Shown piece by piece: positions 20,500-30,707 of a DNA stretch of 64,000 bases. A model generated the notes under the pieces. That model had not been told where the DNA came from. It saw only the letters and a list, made by a program, of their open reading frames with translations, and did no database searches. Each line of letters opens with the position of its first letter. Position 1 is the first letter of the stretch. The stretch lies in NCBI GenBank assembly GCA_028753945.1, contig JAPNXP010000005.1:1922001-1986000 (forward strand). Reading direction: 5' to 3'. This DNA comes from Hexactinellida sp. DTS-2022 (Eukaryota > Porifera > Hexactinellida). The position numbers and the translations under genes are program-made.

Positions 20500-20702
20500 A
20501 TAATGAAATTTAGCTAATTAGTATAAATATTTAATTAATTAATTAATAATTTAACACCATTATTATGTGCAGCAAACCTTCAATTATTTGTAATAATTAT
20601 TAATTTTAATTTAATTTCACTATTATATTTGAATTCCACGCACTCGATTACCACAATGATCTAATTGGAACAGTCTCTATGAGTTAAACACAGAGCGAAT
20701 TA
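20500..20702 (+). repeat. Direct repeat, second copy
   Basis: Direct counterpart of 19427-19640, with small indels. It could be an old tandem duplication or repeat pair; no LTR features such as TG...CA ends, primer-binding site or polypurine tract were seen between them. Confidence 0.75.
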
Positions 20703-20879
20703 ATTAGAATTATATATGTCAGTGTATCCATTGTGCAAGAATATCCTCGCAGAAATAATTATGATCACATGATCTGTCGTTGTGGAATGTAAAATCTTAG
20801 TTTTCAATTTAAAAATAGAAGCCTACCCGATCTCACAAGTTGAATCAATGTAATAATCACGAGTTGAAGCAATTGAATT

Positions 20880-21700
20880 TGAGTTATAGTCCAGCGGCTA
20901 GACATAAAGTTTCAACAGATTGTTCAATTTTTTGATAAAAGCACGAAAATTTGTACACATATGCTTTGATGTAGTGAGAACATTTTTGGATATTGAGGCA
21001 AATGAAAGAGTGTCTATATCACGGTACGTGGTATACCGATGGTATAATTAGGTATAACCAATTATACCAAATTAGTGTCTAGTTTCGCTATTCCACCTTT
21101 TGCTTAATATTTATTGAATTTACCTACATTACACCTAGATTATACCAATATTATAGCACAATATACCACGTATATTTCGAGTATTTAGGGTAGTATAGAT
21201 GTAGGTATATTAAATGTGTAATGGAAGTTTAGAATATTATACCGAACAATTCCTAATTTGGTATAATTAATTATACCTAATTATACCATCGGTATACCAC
21301 GTACCGTGGTCTATATCGGCCATAACAGCTCGTCAAAGTTAACACGTCCGATAGTGTTCGCCGGACTTGTTTCCCATAAAAACCTGTTCAAATTAAGTTA
21401 TATCATATTTTTATTGTTGAATTCAGTTTCCAAGTAAATTTCCGATAATTTGCTATATCACATGACCATATTTGGAAGAATTTTTCCATAGCAACGCTGG
21501 AATGTACCAGGAATGTGTCAAAAATTCCATTCTCCAATTGTGTCCTTACCCAATCGAGTGACCCCTCTTTCGACTCCACTCAACTACCTGAGTATAATTA
21601 TACACATACTGACCCTGTAAAACGTGATTTGATAATATTATTTGATATTTATGGTAAATCACGGTGAATCTAGAATAATTTTATCAAATCACGTTTTTTA
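20880..21700 (-). repeat. Hairpin-ended repeat, family E copy 3, with nested MITE
   Basis: Inverted relative to copy 2 at 17441-17990 and closely similar. The terminal hairpin lies at about 21620-21695. Interrupted by a 289-bp MITE. Confidence 0.7.
21020..21308. mobile_element. Nested MITE with long inverted ends
   Basis: 289 bp. Ends begin CACGGTACGTGGTATACCGA and match as inverted repeats for about 54 bp with two mismatches. An exact 8-bp duplication GTCTATAT flanks it (21012-21019, 21309-21316). Family E copy 2 retains the empty site. Superfamily inferred as hAT-like from duplication length only. Confidence 0.9.
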
Positions 21701-22050
21701 CGTTTTTTGAAGATTGCACCAAGGCATCATATTACGTACGTAACGTCCGGATATATGGCTGAACACCCCAACTTAACCAATTGACTCTTTAGACGTTGGT
21801 GTTTAATTAGAACATTGTATTAGATTTCTAGTAGTACTTGCTTTACTTTAGGGGAAGTTTATGATTCTATTTTCAACATTTATTACTATTGGTGTTGTTT
21901 TCTAAAAGTTCTGTTTTTCTCTCAAGCACACAAATCACAGGAATTGCATTGAGAATATTTTTTAACTTTAAAAGAATACACCAAGCTATTACAATAGCAT
22001 TCCATACACTAATATGCTATGCTATTAAATAAAATTGAATAAATATATTT
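21701..22050. other. Spacer, nothing recognised
   Basis: AT-rich sequence without a supported feature. Confidence 0.35.
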
Positions 22051-22200
22051 CAATTCCGTACTTAAGTACGTACTTAGTTAAGTATGTATTTAAGTACAAC
22101 TATATTTCTTAGTGAATACGACTTAAGTATGTACTTAACTAAGTACATACTTAGTACTTAAGTATATACTTAGTACTTAAGTACTAAGTAATCTTAGTGA
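22051..22200. repeat. Palindromic AAGTACTTA array
   Basis: Many overlapping copies of AAGTA(C/T)(G/A)TACTTA and its reverse complement, forming interlocking palindromes. Probably a MITE interior; boundaries unclear. Confidence 0.6.
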
Positions 22201-22363
22201 ATACGGGCCCTGAACTACATCCAATTCTGCAACATGTCCATTTAGACCAGTGGTTCCCAACCTTTTCCAACAAATGTCACGATATTACCCCCTAACATAT
22301 ATTTTTGCTATAATTCCTCCCCAGCACTACAATGTACTATTTTGGTATTGAAATACTGTTACT

Positions 22364-22530
22364 CAAGGCCGCATTAAGGGTCGTCTGGGCCCTGGTACTG
22401 TCCAAATTTCAGGGCCCCTATTTGTCTTATGCTGTCTGGAGGCACGCTACGCGGGCCCCTAATGTGCCCCTCAGGCCCTGGGACCTGGTGCTGCAGCACC
22501 CATAGCCCCACCCCCCTTAATGCGGCCTTG
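22364..22530. mobile_element. MITE nested in the 22248-23100 element
   Basis: 17-bp perfect inverted ends CAAGGCCGCATTAAGGG; flanking octamers CTGTTACT and CGGTTACT agree at 7 of 8. Confidence 0.88.
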
Positions 22531-22639
22531 CGGTTACTGAAAAACTAAGTGAAAATATAAATGATACTGTTAATGAGAACAGTCAATATTATCAATACTA
22601 GGTATTTTTAATTACTCAGTGATTAAATCATTCAGTGAG

Positions 22640-23042
22640 ACAAAGTGATCCAGAAAATTTCATAATACGAGCCCTTCGATCTCGGTCACTTTCGACAGAT
22701 CGGTGCTGCACAATACAAGTTAACGGCCGCTACGCGGCCTTACTCCTCGCTAAACGATTGATTACCTTATTAGTAATATTTGTCATAGTTATATACTTAT
22801 AATACCGGTTGAAAGCCAACTTCTAGGTTTATTATGAATTTTCACTAATTTGTTTACCTATTTGTGTAAATAACAACAACAAAACTCGTATTATAAATTT
22901 ATAAACGCGAAATTCGTGTTCAGGATACTTGGAAGTTAGTTTCAATCAAAATTATAAATGCGGTTTCTTTTCCCCCATCATTTTATTACAATCCGGATTA
23001 ACGCACAAACAAACACAACAATCGAGATTTAATAATATAGAT
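22640..23042 (-). mobile_element. Helentron-like element, family B copy 2
   Basis: 5' end on the minus strand reads ATCTATATTATTAAATCTCG, followed by TGTTGTGTTTGTTTGTG. The opposite side has GGCCGCTACGCGGCC, a short perfect-stem hairpin. Same motif order as 200-649. Left boundary approximate. Confidence 0.65.
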
Positions 23043-23862
23043 ATCTAAGTAGGTGGAATTCCTCCCCAGGGAGGAATTCCTCCCAGGTTGGGAACCACTG
23101 ATTTAGACTTTTTGTATTGTCCATTACTGTATCCCATGAAAGTGTTGAGCGCCTGATGACATCCTAGGAGGAGGTGGGCGTTTTGTTTACAACTAGCTCT
23201 CTTCGCTTGCTAGGTGGATTCGCGACAGAACACAACCACACATCAACCGCTTTGCGGTTGGTGTGTGGTTTCTATACTTCTAACATTGATATAAAGCGTA
23301 AATAAGTCTAAAATAGGAGAATTTGACTATGAAATTAGTGACTACGTCATCATGCAATAATGAGTCAGCATATTGGTGATCTTTTATGACCAACATTCCC
23401 GCATCATTAATCTGCATGTTCTATTTACTATCAGTTTTTTTAATCTATTATATGGTGCGAATTATGTGCGTTTAAGACTTTAAGTGATTTTACACTCTTT
23501 TGAAAATGTGACAATGGTGTCATAACTTGGCGAGGTGTGATCATTTTTGAGTGGAAATCTCAACTTGTTGTCGCGGCCCAAAATTATCCCTATATGCCAA
23601 AAATTAGATTTGGAACCCTTCCCTTTCTGCGATCAACTCGGAACATACAAATAACTATACGTATACACATATATGCTAGGTAGATGTTGACACTTGGAAC
23701 AAGTTAACATCTACCGTGATAGATGTTGTATTCAACTTCACTTTCAATTTTATAATTATAGTATGACTTCTTGATTACTATCAGTTGATGTGATTTGTGT
23801 TAACATAAGCTACAATAATTAATAAATACTATACTAAACACTCCTGAATAATTAATTAATAC

Positions 23863-24010
23863 CAGAGGCGGCGCGAGGGTGGGACCTATGCCCCACCTGA
23901 ATTTAGCTTGCCCCAACTCATTAACGTTGGTGTGCCCCCAGTTTAATAGACTTTTCCCCACCAGTGCGCATTTGTGCCCCACTAGTGGCGGCCTTCTAGC
24001 GCCGCCACTG
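23863..24010. mobile_element. hAT-like MITE
   Basis: 148 bp with ends CAGAGGCGGCGC and inverted GCGCCGCCACTG. Flanks ATTAATAC and ATTAATGA agree at 6 of 8. Interior repeats GCCCCAC-like words. Confidence 0.8.
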
Positions 24011-24579
24011 ATTAATGATATTACTAAACACTTATGATTGATCCTAAGTCTAAGCCGCAAGCATGATCAATCTAGCACTAACATGTTTCCGACAAAATTG
24101 AATTTGGAGGTTTCTAGGAACTTTGATGGGGGTTCAATCTAAATTACCGGGTTTCTAATCCCATCATATGACAACTGTTCTTTATGAATGTTTTATTGTG
24201 AAATTATAAGTGTATAACTTATGTGCCTGAAAGTTAAGATATCGTGCCCATGCTCCAGTTTTATATAGGGATCAATGAATTTCTCATTTGCTTGCAAGTT
24301 TCCTGCTTCAATAAATAGTTAAGGACAAAGTTGAGGAAATTTACTTGACACTCTTTCCTTTGGCATAATTTGCATTTTTTCGGGATCAGTTTAGACTTGA
24401 TAGTTGTTTGAAAATTGTGGAAAGAATAGAGAAATAGTTGATGCGTTCTTTCATGGTAATACTCCTGGATGCTTAATTCAACATTAACTAGTGCGTTAAC
24501 AAGTATTCTCACCCAAAGAAATTAAGTTCATTATTTTCACATTCTACATTCATTTTCCTTGCTAATCAAAAGCGTAGGG

Positions 24580-24733
24580 CAGACCTCTTCAATTAGCGGC
24601 CCGCGGGCCAATAGTGGTCCGCCACGTATATTTTTTAATGTTAAGTAATGTAGAAGATCAATGAATAGTGGCCCGGGGGCCTTGCCTGATTTTCCAAAAG
24701 TGGCCCTGGGATAAAACTAATTGAAGAGCCTAG
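24580..24733. mobile_element. hAT-like MITE
   Basis: 154 bp; ends CAGACCTCTTCAATTAG and inverted CTAATTGAAGAGCCTAG; exact 8-bp duplication GCGTAGGG (24572-24579, 24734-24741). Confidence 0.9.
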
Positions 24734-25492
24734 GCGTAGGGAATCAAACTTCACCGTGTGAATATGAGCTAGTACTTTCCTTATGTAATCTTTGACCGCT
24801 GTTTCCAGCCCTTCAGAAGTCTTTGTAATTGGTAAAGATGGAAGCAAATCGGAGTTAACAAGTTATCAATATGGAGGCTTATCAGAGTTAAAAATATCAG
24901 ATCAGAACTATCAGTATCTAGACTAATCTAGTAAGCTTTTATTCTTAGGACACTAGTTCTTGGATATTTCTATACAAATACCTGCTTTATTACTGAGATC
25001 TGCAACAGTTGAAATTGTGCCATCTTCAGCGAATATTTCCTTCCGCTTGGATCACACAGTTGTTCAATTATATGTTGTACCTCTTCTTTATTCCAGATAC
25101 AAGATTTTGGTTCCTATTTTTGGCCAATACTTCATTCTCGAACTTAAGACAGTGATACTTTAACCGATTGTCAGACATACAATAAGAAGACGTGTTAATT
25201 ATATAAAACTATGATATTAAATATTTTATATCTATTTGTTTACTCCTCTTAACATAATTATCCGTCCCATCTGTACCAAACTGAAAGTAATCAAGAAGCC
25301 ATACTATAATTATAAAATTGGAAGTGAAGTTGAATACAACATCTACCGCTGTAGATGTTAACACGTTCCAAGTGTCAACATCTACCGTAGCATATACACA
25401 CATGCAGTGTTTTAATAAGGGAAAATTCCAAAAACACTCAACTTTTTTGAAAAATTTCAAATACACAACAATACTCAATTAATTTGTGAATA

Positions 25493-25679
25493 CAGTAGAG
25501 CCTCTGAACAACGGACACCTTGGGACCGGAACCGTTGTCCGTTATTTAGAGGTTGTCCGCTATTTAGAGGTTGCTTTTCTATTAGACATATGCTAAATAA
25601 ATAAATCCGTGCCACGAGGATTGTCCGTTATTTAGAGGTTGTCCGCTATTTGGAGTGTCCGTTATGGGAGGCTCCACTG
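25493..25679. mobile_element. pogo/Tigger-like MITE
   Basis: 187 bp starting CAGTAGAGCCTC and ending with inverted GAGGCTCCACTG, TA on each side. The interior repeats GTCCGTTATTTAGAGGTTGT. Confidence 0.87.
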
Positions 25680-26561
25680 TATACTCAGAGGTTTTATTGG
25701 ATTATTCCAATATACAACTTATACTCGGGTCTGCGGCCCTCTATTGTATTTAAAGCATGTTCCATTTCAAATTAAATGTCGTTCTTGATGAGTGGCCACT
25801 AGCTGTCTATTTATATCCGTGGACCTAGCAACAGGTTTATGTAGAGTAAATAATTTGGATATTTCTGCTAATATGAACAGATGATTTTCTAGATATTAAA
25901 GCTTGTCCGTGTATAAAAATATGCCAACTCCAAATATAAAACTAAATATCAGTAAGAAACTGTACCAGTCGACCCCTCACTTTGGGATGTGGAGAAGTTA
26001 TTGAATTGATTGATAATAATTTAATATCAAATAAGACAATCGAATGTTAGAAATGTATGGCTAGACAGACGAAACACAATTAACTGATTAGATGCCTAAA
26101 CTTCCTCTCGACCAATTAGATTACTGTCTCAGTATTCTATAATGCACACTTAACATTTGACAGACACTAAAGCATCCAATTATACTAATTGAATGCTAGC
26201 TTCTAATCCATACTGGAAGAACCCTAGAATTTTATTGGCTGAAGGTTTTGACACCTTTTGTGATGGAAGATGTGAAATTTTTTATATTGAACTTGTTTGT
26301 ATATACAGTATTCCCTATCGCCCTGCCAAATTTTAAGTCTGTTGCTTTACCAGTTCCTCAATTAATTCTGAACAAATACACAAACAAACAAACACAAAAA
26401 CATTGTGCTTTAATATATAAGATAGACTAAATATTGCCTTTCTAAAATTTAGTAGGATCTGTGAATTTATTAAACACTTGAGCAGAATTGGAATTATTTG
26501 AAAAACTTGAGTAGATTCGGAAATATCGAGTTTTATATTTGGGTGTTAGTAAATGTTGAGT
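25680..26561. other. Spacer with a Helentron-like 5' end remnant
   Basis: At 26370-26425 an ACAAACAAACAAACAC run followed by CTTTAATATATAAGAT resembles the family B/C 5' terminus in reverse. Nothing else recognised. Confidence 0.4.
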
Positions 26562-27137
26562 CATAGCCTACTTTATATATGGCCTACCATCAAATGTACC
26601 ATGGATGAAGTAGTGTACGATGAGAAAGTGATAAACACAGTTCAATGTTTTCAACTTCATTTAGAAATTAATCTGTTATACTAAATAATTCTAGTAAATT
26701 AATAGATTTTCTCTATTGAGTCTTTATTGCTTACTTAACAACAATGATAAGAATACATAAATTATAATGTGGGTTCAAATAACAATAATAATAATAACAA
26801 TAATAATAATAGAAGAGTAGCCTTCTGGTGTATTTCATTAATGTGAGAACTTCTTCAGTTTTCGCTTTTCTATTCCTTTAGATGCAACAGCGGAGTTATA
26901 ATTATTAACCTTGTTAGCTAGTAAACAGTTGCCCAAGTGAAAATAAGATTTTTTAGGATACGTAGTCAAATAGAGACACCACAAGAAATGCAACTCGATT
27001 TAGCAATCGCATCAGTCCTTCTAAGAATATCAAGGTTACTTCCATAATAATTTTTCTGGATGACCTTGCATCAATATCGCCAACAAGTTGTCTTTGCTTT
27101 CAATTGCAATTAACGTCTTCCATAAAGTTACTATAGA

Positions 27138-27230
27138 CAGAGGCGGCGCGGCTTTTGGGGGCCCCCTTTGTAATCGATTGAGGGGCCCGCGGGTGAATCA
27201 CCTGTGCGGGGTGCGGCCGCGCCGCCCATG
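27138..27230. mobile_element. 93-bp hAT-like MITE inserted in the P element
   Basis: Ends CAGAGGCGGCGCGGC and inverted GCCGCGCCGCCCATG (13 of 15); exact 8-bp duplication ACTATAGA (27130-27137, 27231-27238). P-element copy 1 keeps the single, uninterrupted site at about 10712-10719. Confidence 0.95.
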
Positions 27231-27240
27231 ACTATAGATT

Positions 27241-28944
27241 CGAGGATAAACTCAGATTGATACTTCAGGCCACCACGGTCAGTTAATTGTAAAAGCCTGA
27301 ACTCGGGTTGTGAATCTTCATCAAAGATAAAGTCTTTGTCAGTGGTCAAAACATCAATGCAAACATGACATGGCTGAGTTTTTAAAATATATTTATGTAC
27401 TGCATAACCAGCAATAAAAGCTAATGACTGATTTCAGTTTCAAGGATTTGAAGATACGAGATCGAGATATGGTAGTTTGAACCTGATATCATACGATATA
27501 GGCCAAAGTGATGTTCCAGTGGATCTGTCTGTAAAAAGGATGTCAAAAGATAGTTAAATCCACAAAATCCAGGTAAATGGTTAGTTATCCGAGGCAATAC
27601 AGTACATGCATGTTTAAAACTGGTAAACGTTTGTTTACTTAACTTTCCTACATTTCCTGGCAAAGTCTCTAACCAAATAACAACACAAGCTAAGAATTAA
27701 AATCGTTCGTCCTGGTATGTTATAGGTCTTGAGATATCATCATTCAAACGTTTACCTTTAAGTGGGGAATTTATTTTGAAAAGTTTCCAAATTTGAAGAA
27801 GCATTTTAACAAAGTCGTGTGTATTGTTTCGGTCTTCTTGGTTACGGAGTTCATTCTGTAACTTCAGAGCTGCAGCAGTTAATTCGTTGAATACTTTCAA
27901 AACAAATTTCACATTTTGGCACTCAATAGCAGAAGGATAACAAGCTTTGATAGTCAAGCTAGGAGCTAACTTTGCTAAAGATTCTTTCTCTATATTATAG
28001 AGGAGACGCACAACACTAAAAGATGCAGAGTAAACTTGAACAAGATACACACAGTAATCGAGTTTAATGTTCTGAAAATTGGGAAAGTGAAAGGTTTTCC
28101 GAATATCTTTCTGATTCAACAAGTTGTTTCGAATACTTTTCAAAATGTGCACAAAGTCAAAAGTTACATAGAGTTTTCTTTTATTATCAGATGGCCTCCT
28201 CAATATGTTATTTTGTTTTAGAGATATGGTGAGGATGTTTCTTTTGAGGGGAAGAGCTAAGTTTCAGAGTAATCACTGTAAACATCGTTTCAATTTGTTG
28301 GATATCAGTGATAGAGATAAGTGAGAGAGAAATGGACTCCCCATATATATATCCGTTCACAGATAAAAAATAATTTACATATTTCAAGAGAAACATCTGC
28401 GCAAATATTATGATTTTCCATCTTAGTCAAAAAAATCTCACACAATTATCTGTTTCAATCCAAACTAACCAGTCAGTTGGGATTGTTATCAAAGCTAACT
28501 TATCTCATATTTCTTGTATACAACCAACACGAAACTTCTCCATTTCTGTATTCTCTGATCTCAAGCTGAGATTAGTTGCTTGGTTCAATAAATCTTCCTC
28601 TTTGGAGTCGCAAGAGAACCGAGTTCGTTTGATTCTAATTGAAGGGGTAGAGGAATAATAAGGAAGGAGAGAGGGGACAGCGCCAGGATTTAATTTTGGT
28701 CTTCCTCGCGGGACCTCATAGGATGTGCCATCTCCTCTGGGTACCGTGTGAAAATATTGAATATCTTCCTTCGGAAAATGCTTAGCACACACATACACCA
28801 TTTTGAGGTCAGAAATATCCTCACGATGGAGAGCACGTATCCAGGCATGTCGTAACTCAGGTGAACCATCTGGAAGTTTATAACTGGGACGCGCTCTTCT
28901 GGGGTATAATTACCCCTACAACCAGGGGCAGAACAGTTCGGCAT
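27241..28944 (-). pseudogene. THAP-domain P-type transposase, disrupted
   Basis: Starts at ATG 28944 with MPNCSAPGCRGNY, then a frameshift, then VYVCAKHFP: the C-x4-C ... C-x2-H signature of a THAP zinc finger (about residues 1-85). Following blocks: DFVHILKSIRNN and CYPSAIECQNVKFVLKVFNE (28203-27697), and KLSKQTFTSF, DPLEHHFGLYRM (27663-27421), the latter typical of THAP9/P transposases. FIAGYAVHKY and LLQLTDRG follow in another frame. Between 28505 and 28203 the expected core with the first catalytic Asp is missing, and a stretch after LEHHFGLYRM that other members have is also absent. Such enzymes cut DNA with GTP as cofactor in P elements. This copy should be inactive. Confidence 0.85.
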
Positions 28945-29223
28945 TGAGAAAAATTAAATATCTAACTATTAAAAAGAAACAAAGTCAAATATAGTACTAG
29001 GAAGTGCTTAAAATATCGGTGGAAGGAGAATTGTATTAATTAATTACTAAAAATTAACAAAAATCAGTAACAAGTTGATCCAACTATTTTTAAAATATTA
29101 CTAACTGTACAGAGATAAATGTAAATAACTATGGGTCAATAATAATATCGTACACTACTTCATCCTTGGTGCAAAATATCAGCTTTGATGGTAGGCCTTA
29201 TATAGAGTAGGCTATGGTTGAGT

Positions 29224-29642
29224 ATATTTGGAAATTAAAAAAAAACTTTAGTATTTGGGAATTTCCCGTTTTAATAATTTAGATAAGTGCTCCGTGCCGC
29301 CAACGTTATTTTTCACAGACATTTGGCATTTTCTCAAAGCGAATGGGCATGCATTCGAAATATTAATAAAAATGTACTATGCTTACTTAATCTATTATCA
29401 ATGAATAATAGTGAATGTAATTCTGATATATTTATAATAATAAAATATATATAGGGCGCATAACCTTACTCACCCTGTAGTTATGGATTTTAAGTGAAAT
29501 ATTTATTAATGTTAGGAGAAACATGCAGAACTTAAGGACAAGTTTACAAAGAATATTGGTTTTCCTATTGGGATCGAGTTTAGAGAGAATTCTATGCTTA
29601 TTAATTCAAAGAATCATATCACCGTACAATCAGGTAACCATT
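29224..29642. other. Spacer, nothing recognised
   Basis: AT-rich sequence between two transposons; no supported feature. Confidence 0.4.
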
Positions 29643-29649
29643 TTTTATC

Positions 29650-30100
29650 GGATGTATATATTTTGATAGAATTTTATGTAGAACTTTGATCGAATTTTCT
29701 GATGTCGAACTTTGATCGAATGATGAAAAGTACCAATTTCGATCAAAGTTCTACCAAAATGTCCAGATTCGAACTTTGATCGAAGATATGTCGAACTTTG
29801 ATAGAAAAGGAGAACTTTGATAGTAAAAAGAGAACTTTGATCGAAAAGGAGAACCTTGATAGAAAAAAGAGAACTTTGATCGAAAAGGTGAACTTTGATA
29901 GAAAGATGAGACACATGATCGAAAATCTGACACTTCAACAAAAGTAAGAACTTTGATCGAAAAGGTAGAACTTTGATAGAAAATTTGATCGAAAAGGTAG
30001 AACTTTGATAGAAAATTTGATCGAAAAGGTAGAACTTTGATAGAAAATTTGATCGAAAAGGTAGAACTTTGATAGAAAATTTGATCGAAAATGTGACCAC
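29650..30100. repeat. Left iterated inverted terminal repeat array
   Basis: Units of the form AGAACTTTGATAGAAAA and TTTGATCGAAAAGGT repeated; four perfect tandem 32-bp units at the inner end. The long minus-strand ORF across it (178 codons) is simply the repeat read in frame, not a protein gene. Confidence 0.9.
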
Positions 30101-30707
30101 TAACTGAAAAATGAAATATTGAATAAGGTTGGAGTTTTGACGTTGACTTTGTAAATGTGTGAACTCCGAAGGTAAGTTCACTTGGGTCTTTAATAAAACG
30201 GTAAATATTTGAAATACGTGATAAATTGAGTCACAAACTATCTGAATAATGGTTAAAAGTTCATCTATTTATGAAAAATGACATGTTAATTTATTGTGCC
30301 TTATACTAAGAAATGACCCCTTTTGTTAGTATAAGGTACTAAGTATACACTATACAGTTAAACATTCTTAACAACCACCACTGTATAAATTTCGGACTCT
30401 CAAAGCGGTCAACAGTATATAGAAATTATTTACCTAGTCCCTTTACCCCCTTATGTGGCTGTTATAGACAAGTCTAACCATATTGCCTGCTATTAAGAAA
30501 AAATGTTCGATGATGTGCAATTACCAATGATGTCTTATTTTGATCCCTAAATAATATAACGAATGTGTTATGACATATACTATATGTTAAAGGACTAACA
30601 TATGGCTATATAATACCTATAATTATTGTGTTAGCTTGCAGTTCCATTTGTGGAGATCGGAGAGTAAATAAGCTGAGTGATTCCTAACGAATCCTATATG
30701 TTTCTAA

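Larger units (their letters stand above)
22248..23100. mobile_element. hAT-like non-autonomous element with two nested insertions
   Basis: Terminal repeats CAGTGGTTCCCAACCT (16 bp, perfect) and an exact 8-bp duplication ATTTAGAC (22240-22247, 23101-23108). It hosts a 167-bp MITE at 22364-22530 and a Helentron-like copy at about 22640-23042, so most of its 853 bp is later insertions. Confidence 0.93.
23676..25390. mobile_element. 1.7-kb TIR element inserted in a Helentron-like copy
   Basis: Ends CTAGGTAGATGTTGACACTT and the inverted equivalent CTACGGTAGATGTTGACACT on the right; similarity continues for about 100 bp with a second GTTAACATCTAC block. Flanking octamers CATATATG and CATATACA agree at 6 of 8. 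ORFs inside (24512-24261, 24960-25163) are short and unrecognised, so the superfamily is unknown. Two smaller MITEs are nested within. Confidence 0.72.
23192..25417 (-). mobile_element. Helentron-like element, family A copy 3, split
   Basis: The 3' side starts ACTAGCTCTCTTCGCTTGCT and runs to about 23675; its 5' terminus (CACACATGCAGTGTTTTAAT) reappears at 25395-25417. The 1.7-kb gap is a later TIR insertion. Reading the two parts together restores the family A order. Confidence 0.7.
26562..29216 (-). mobile_element. P-element-like THAP transposon, copy 2
   Basis: 2,655 bp. Left end CATAGCCTACTTTATATATG; right end the inverted CATAGCCTACTCTATATAAG, matching for about 33 bp, followed on both sides by a subterminal GGATGAAGTAGTGTACGAT copy in inverted orientation. 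A 7-bp direct repeat GTTGAGT flanks it (26555-26561, 29217-29223); P elements usually make 8 bp. It encodes a broken THAP transposase on the minus strand and is interrupted by a 93-bp MITE. Confidence 0.9.

Noticed and set aside
19427..20702. LTR retrotransposon with 210-bp LTRs
   Set aside because: No primer-binding site, polypurine tract or gag/pol between the repeats.
29950..30090. CRISPR-like array
   Set aside because: Units are contiguous without spacers, lie in a transposon terminus and the genome is eukaryotic.
29645..30181. 178-codon minus-strand ORF rich in FDQSS/SIKVL repeats
   Set aside because: It is the iterated terminal repeat read in frame; the inverted array at 32595-33047 gives the mirror ORF.
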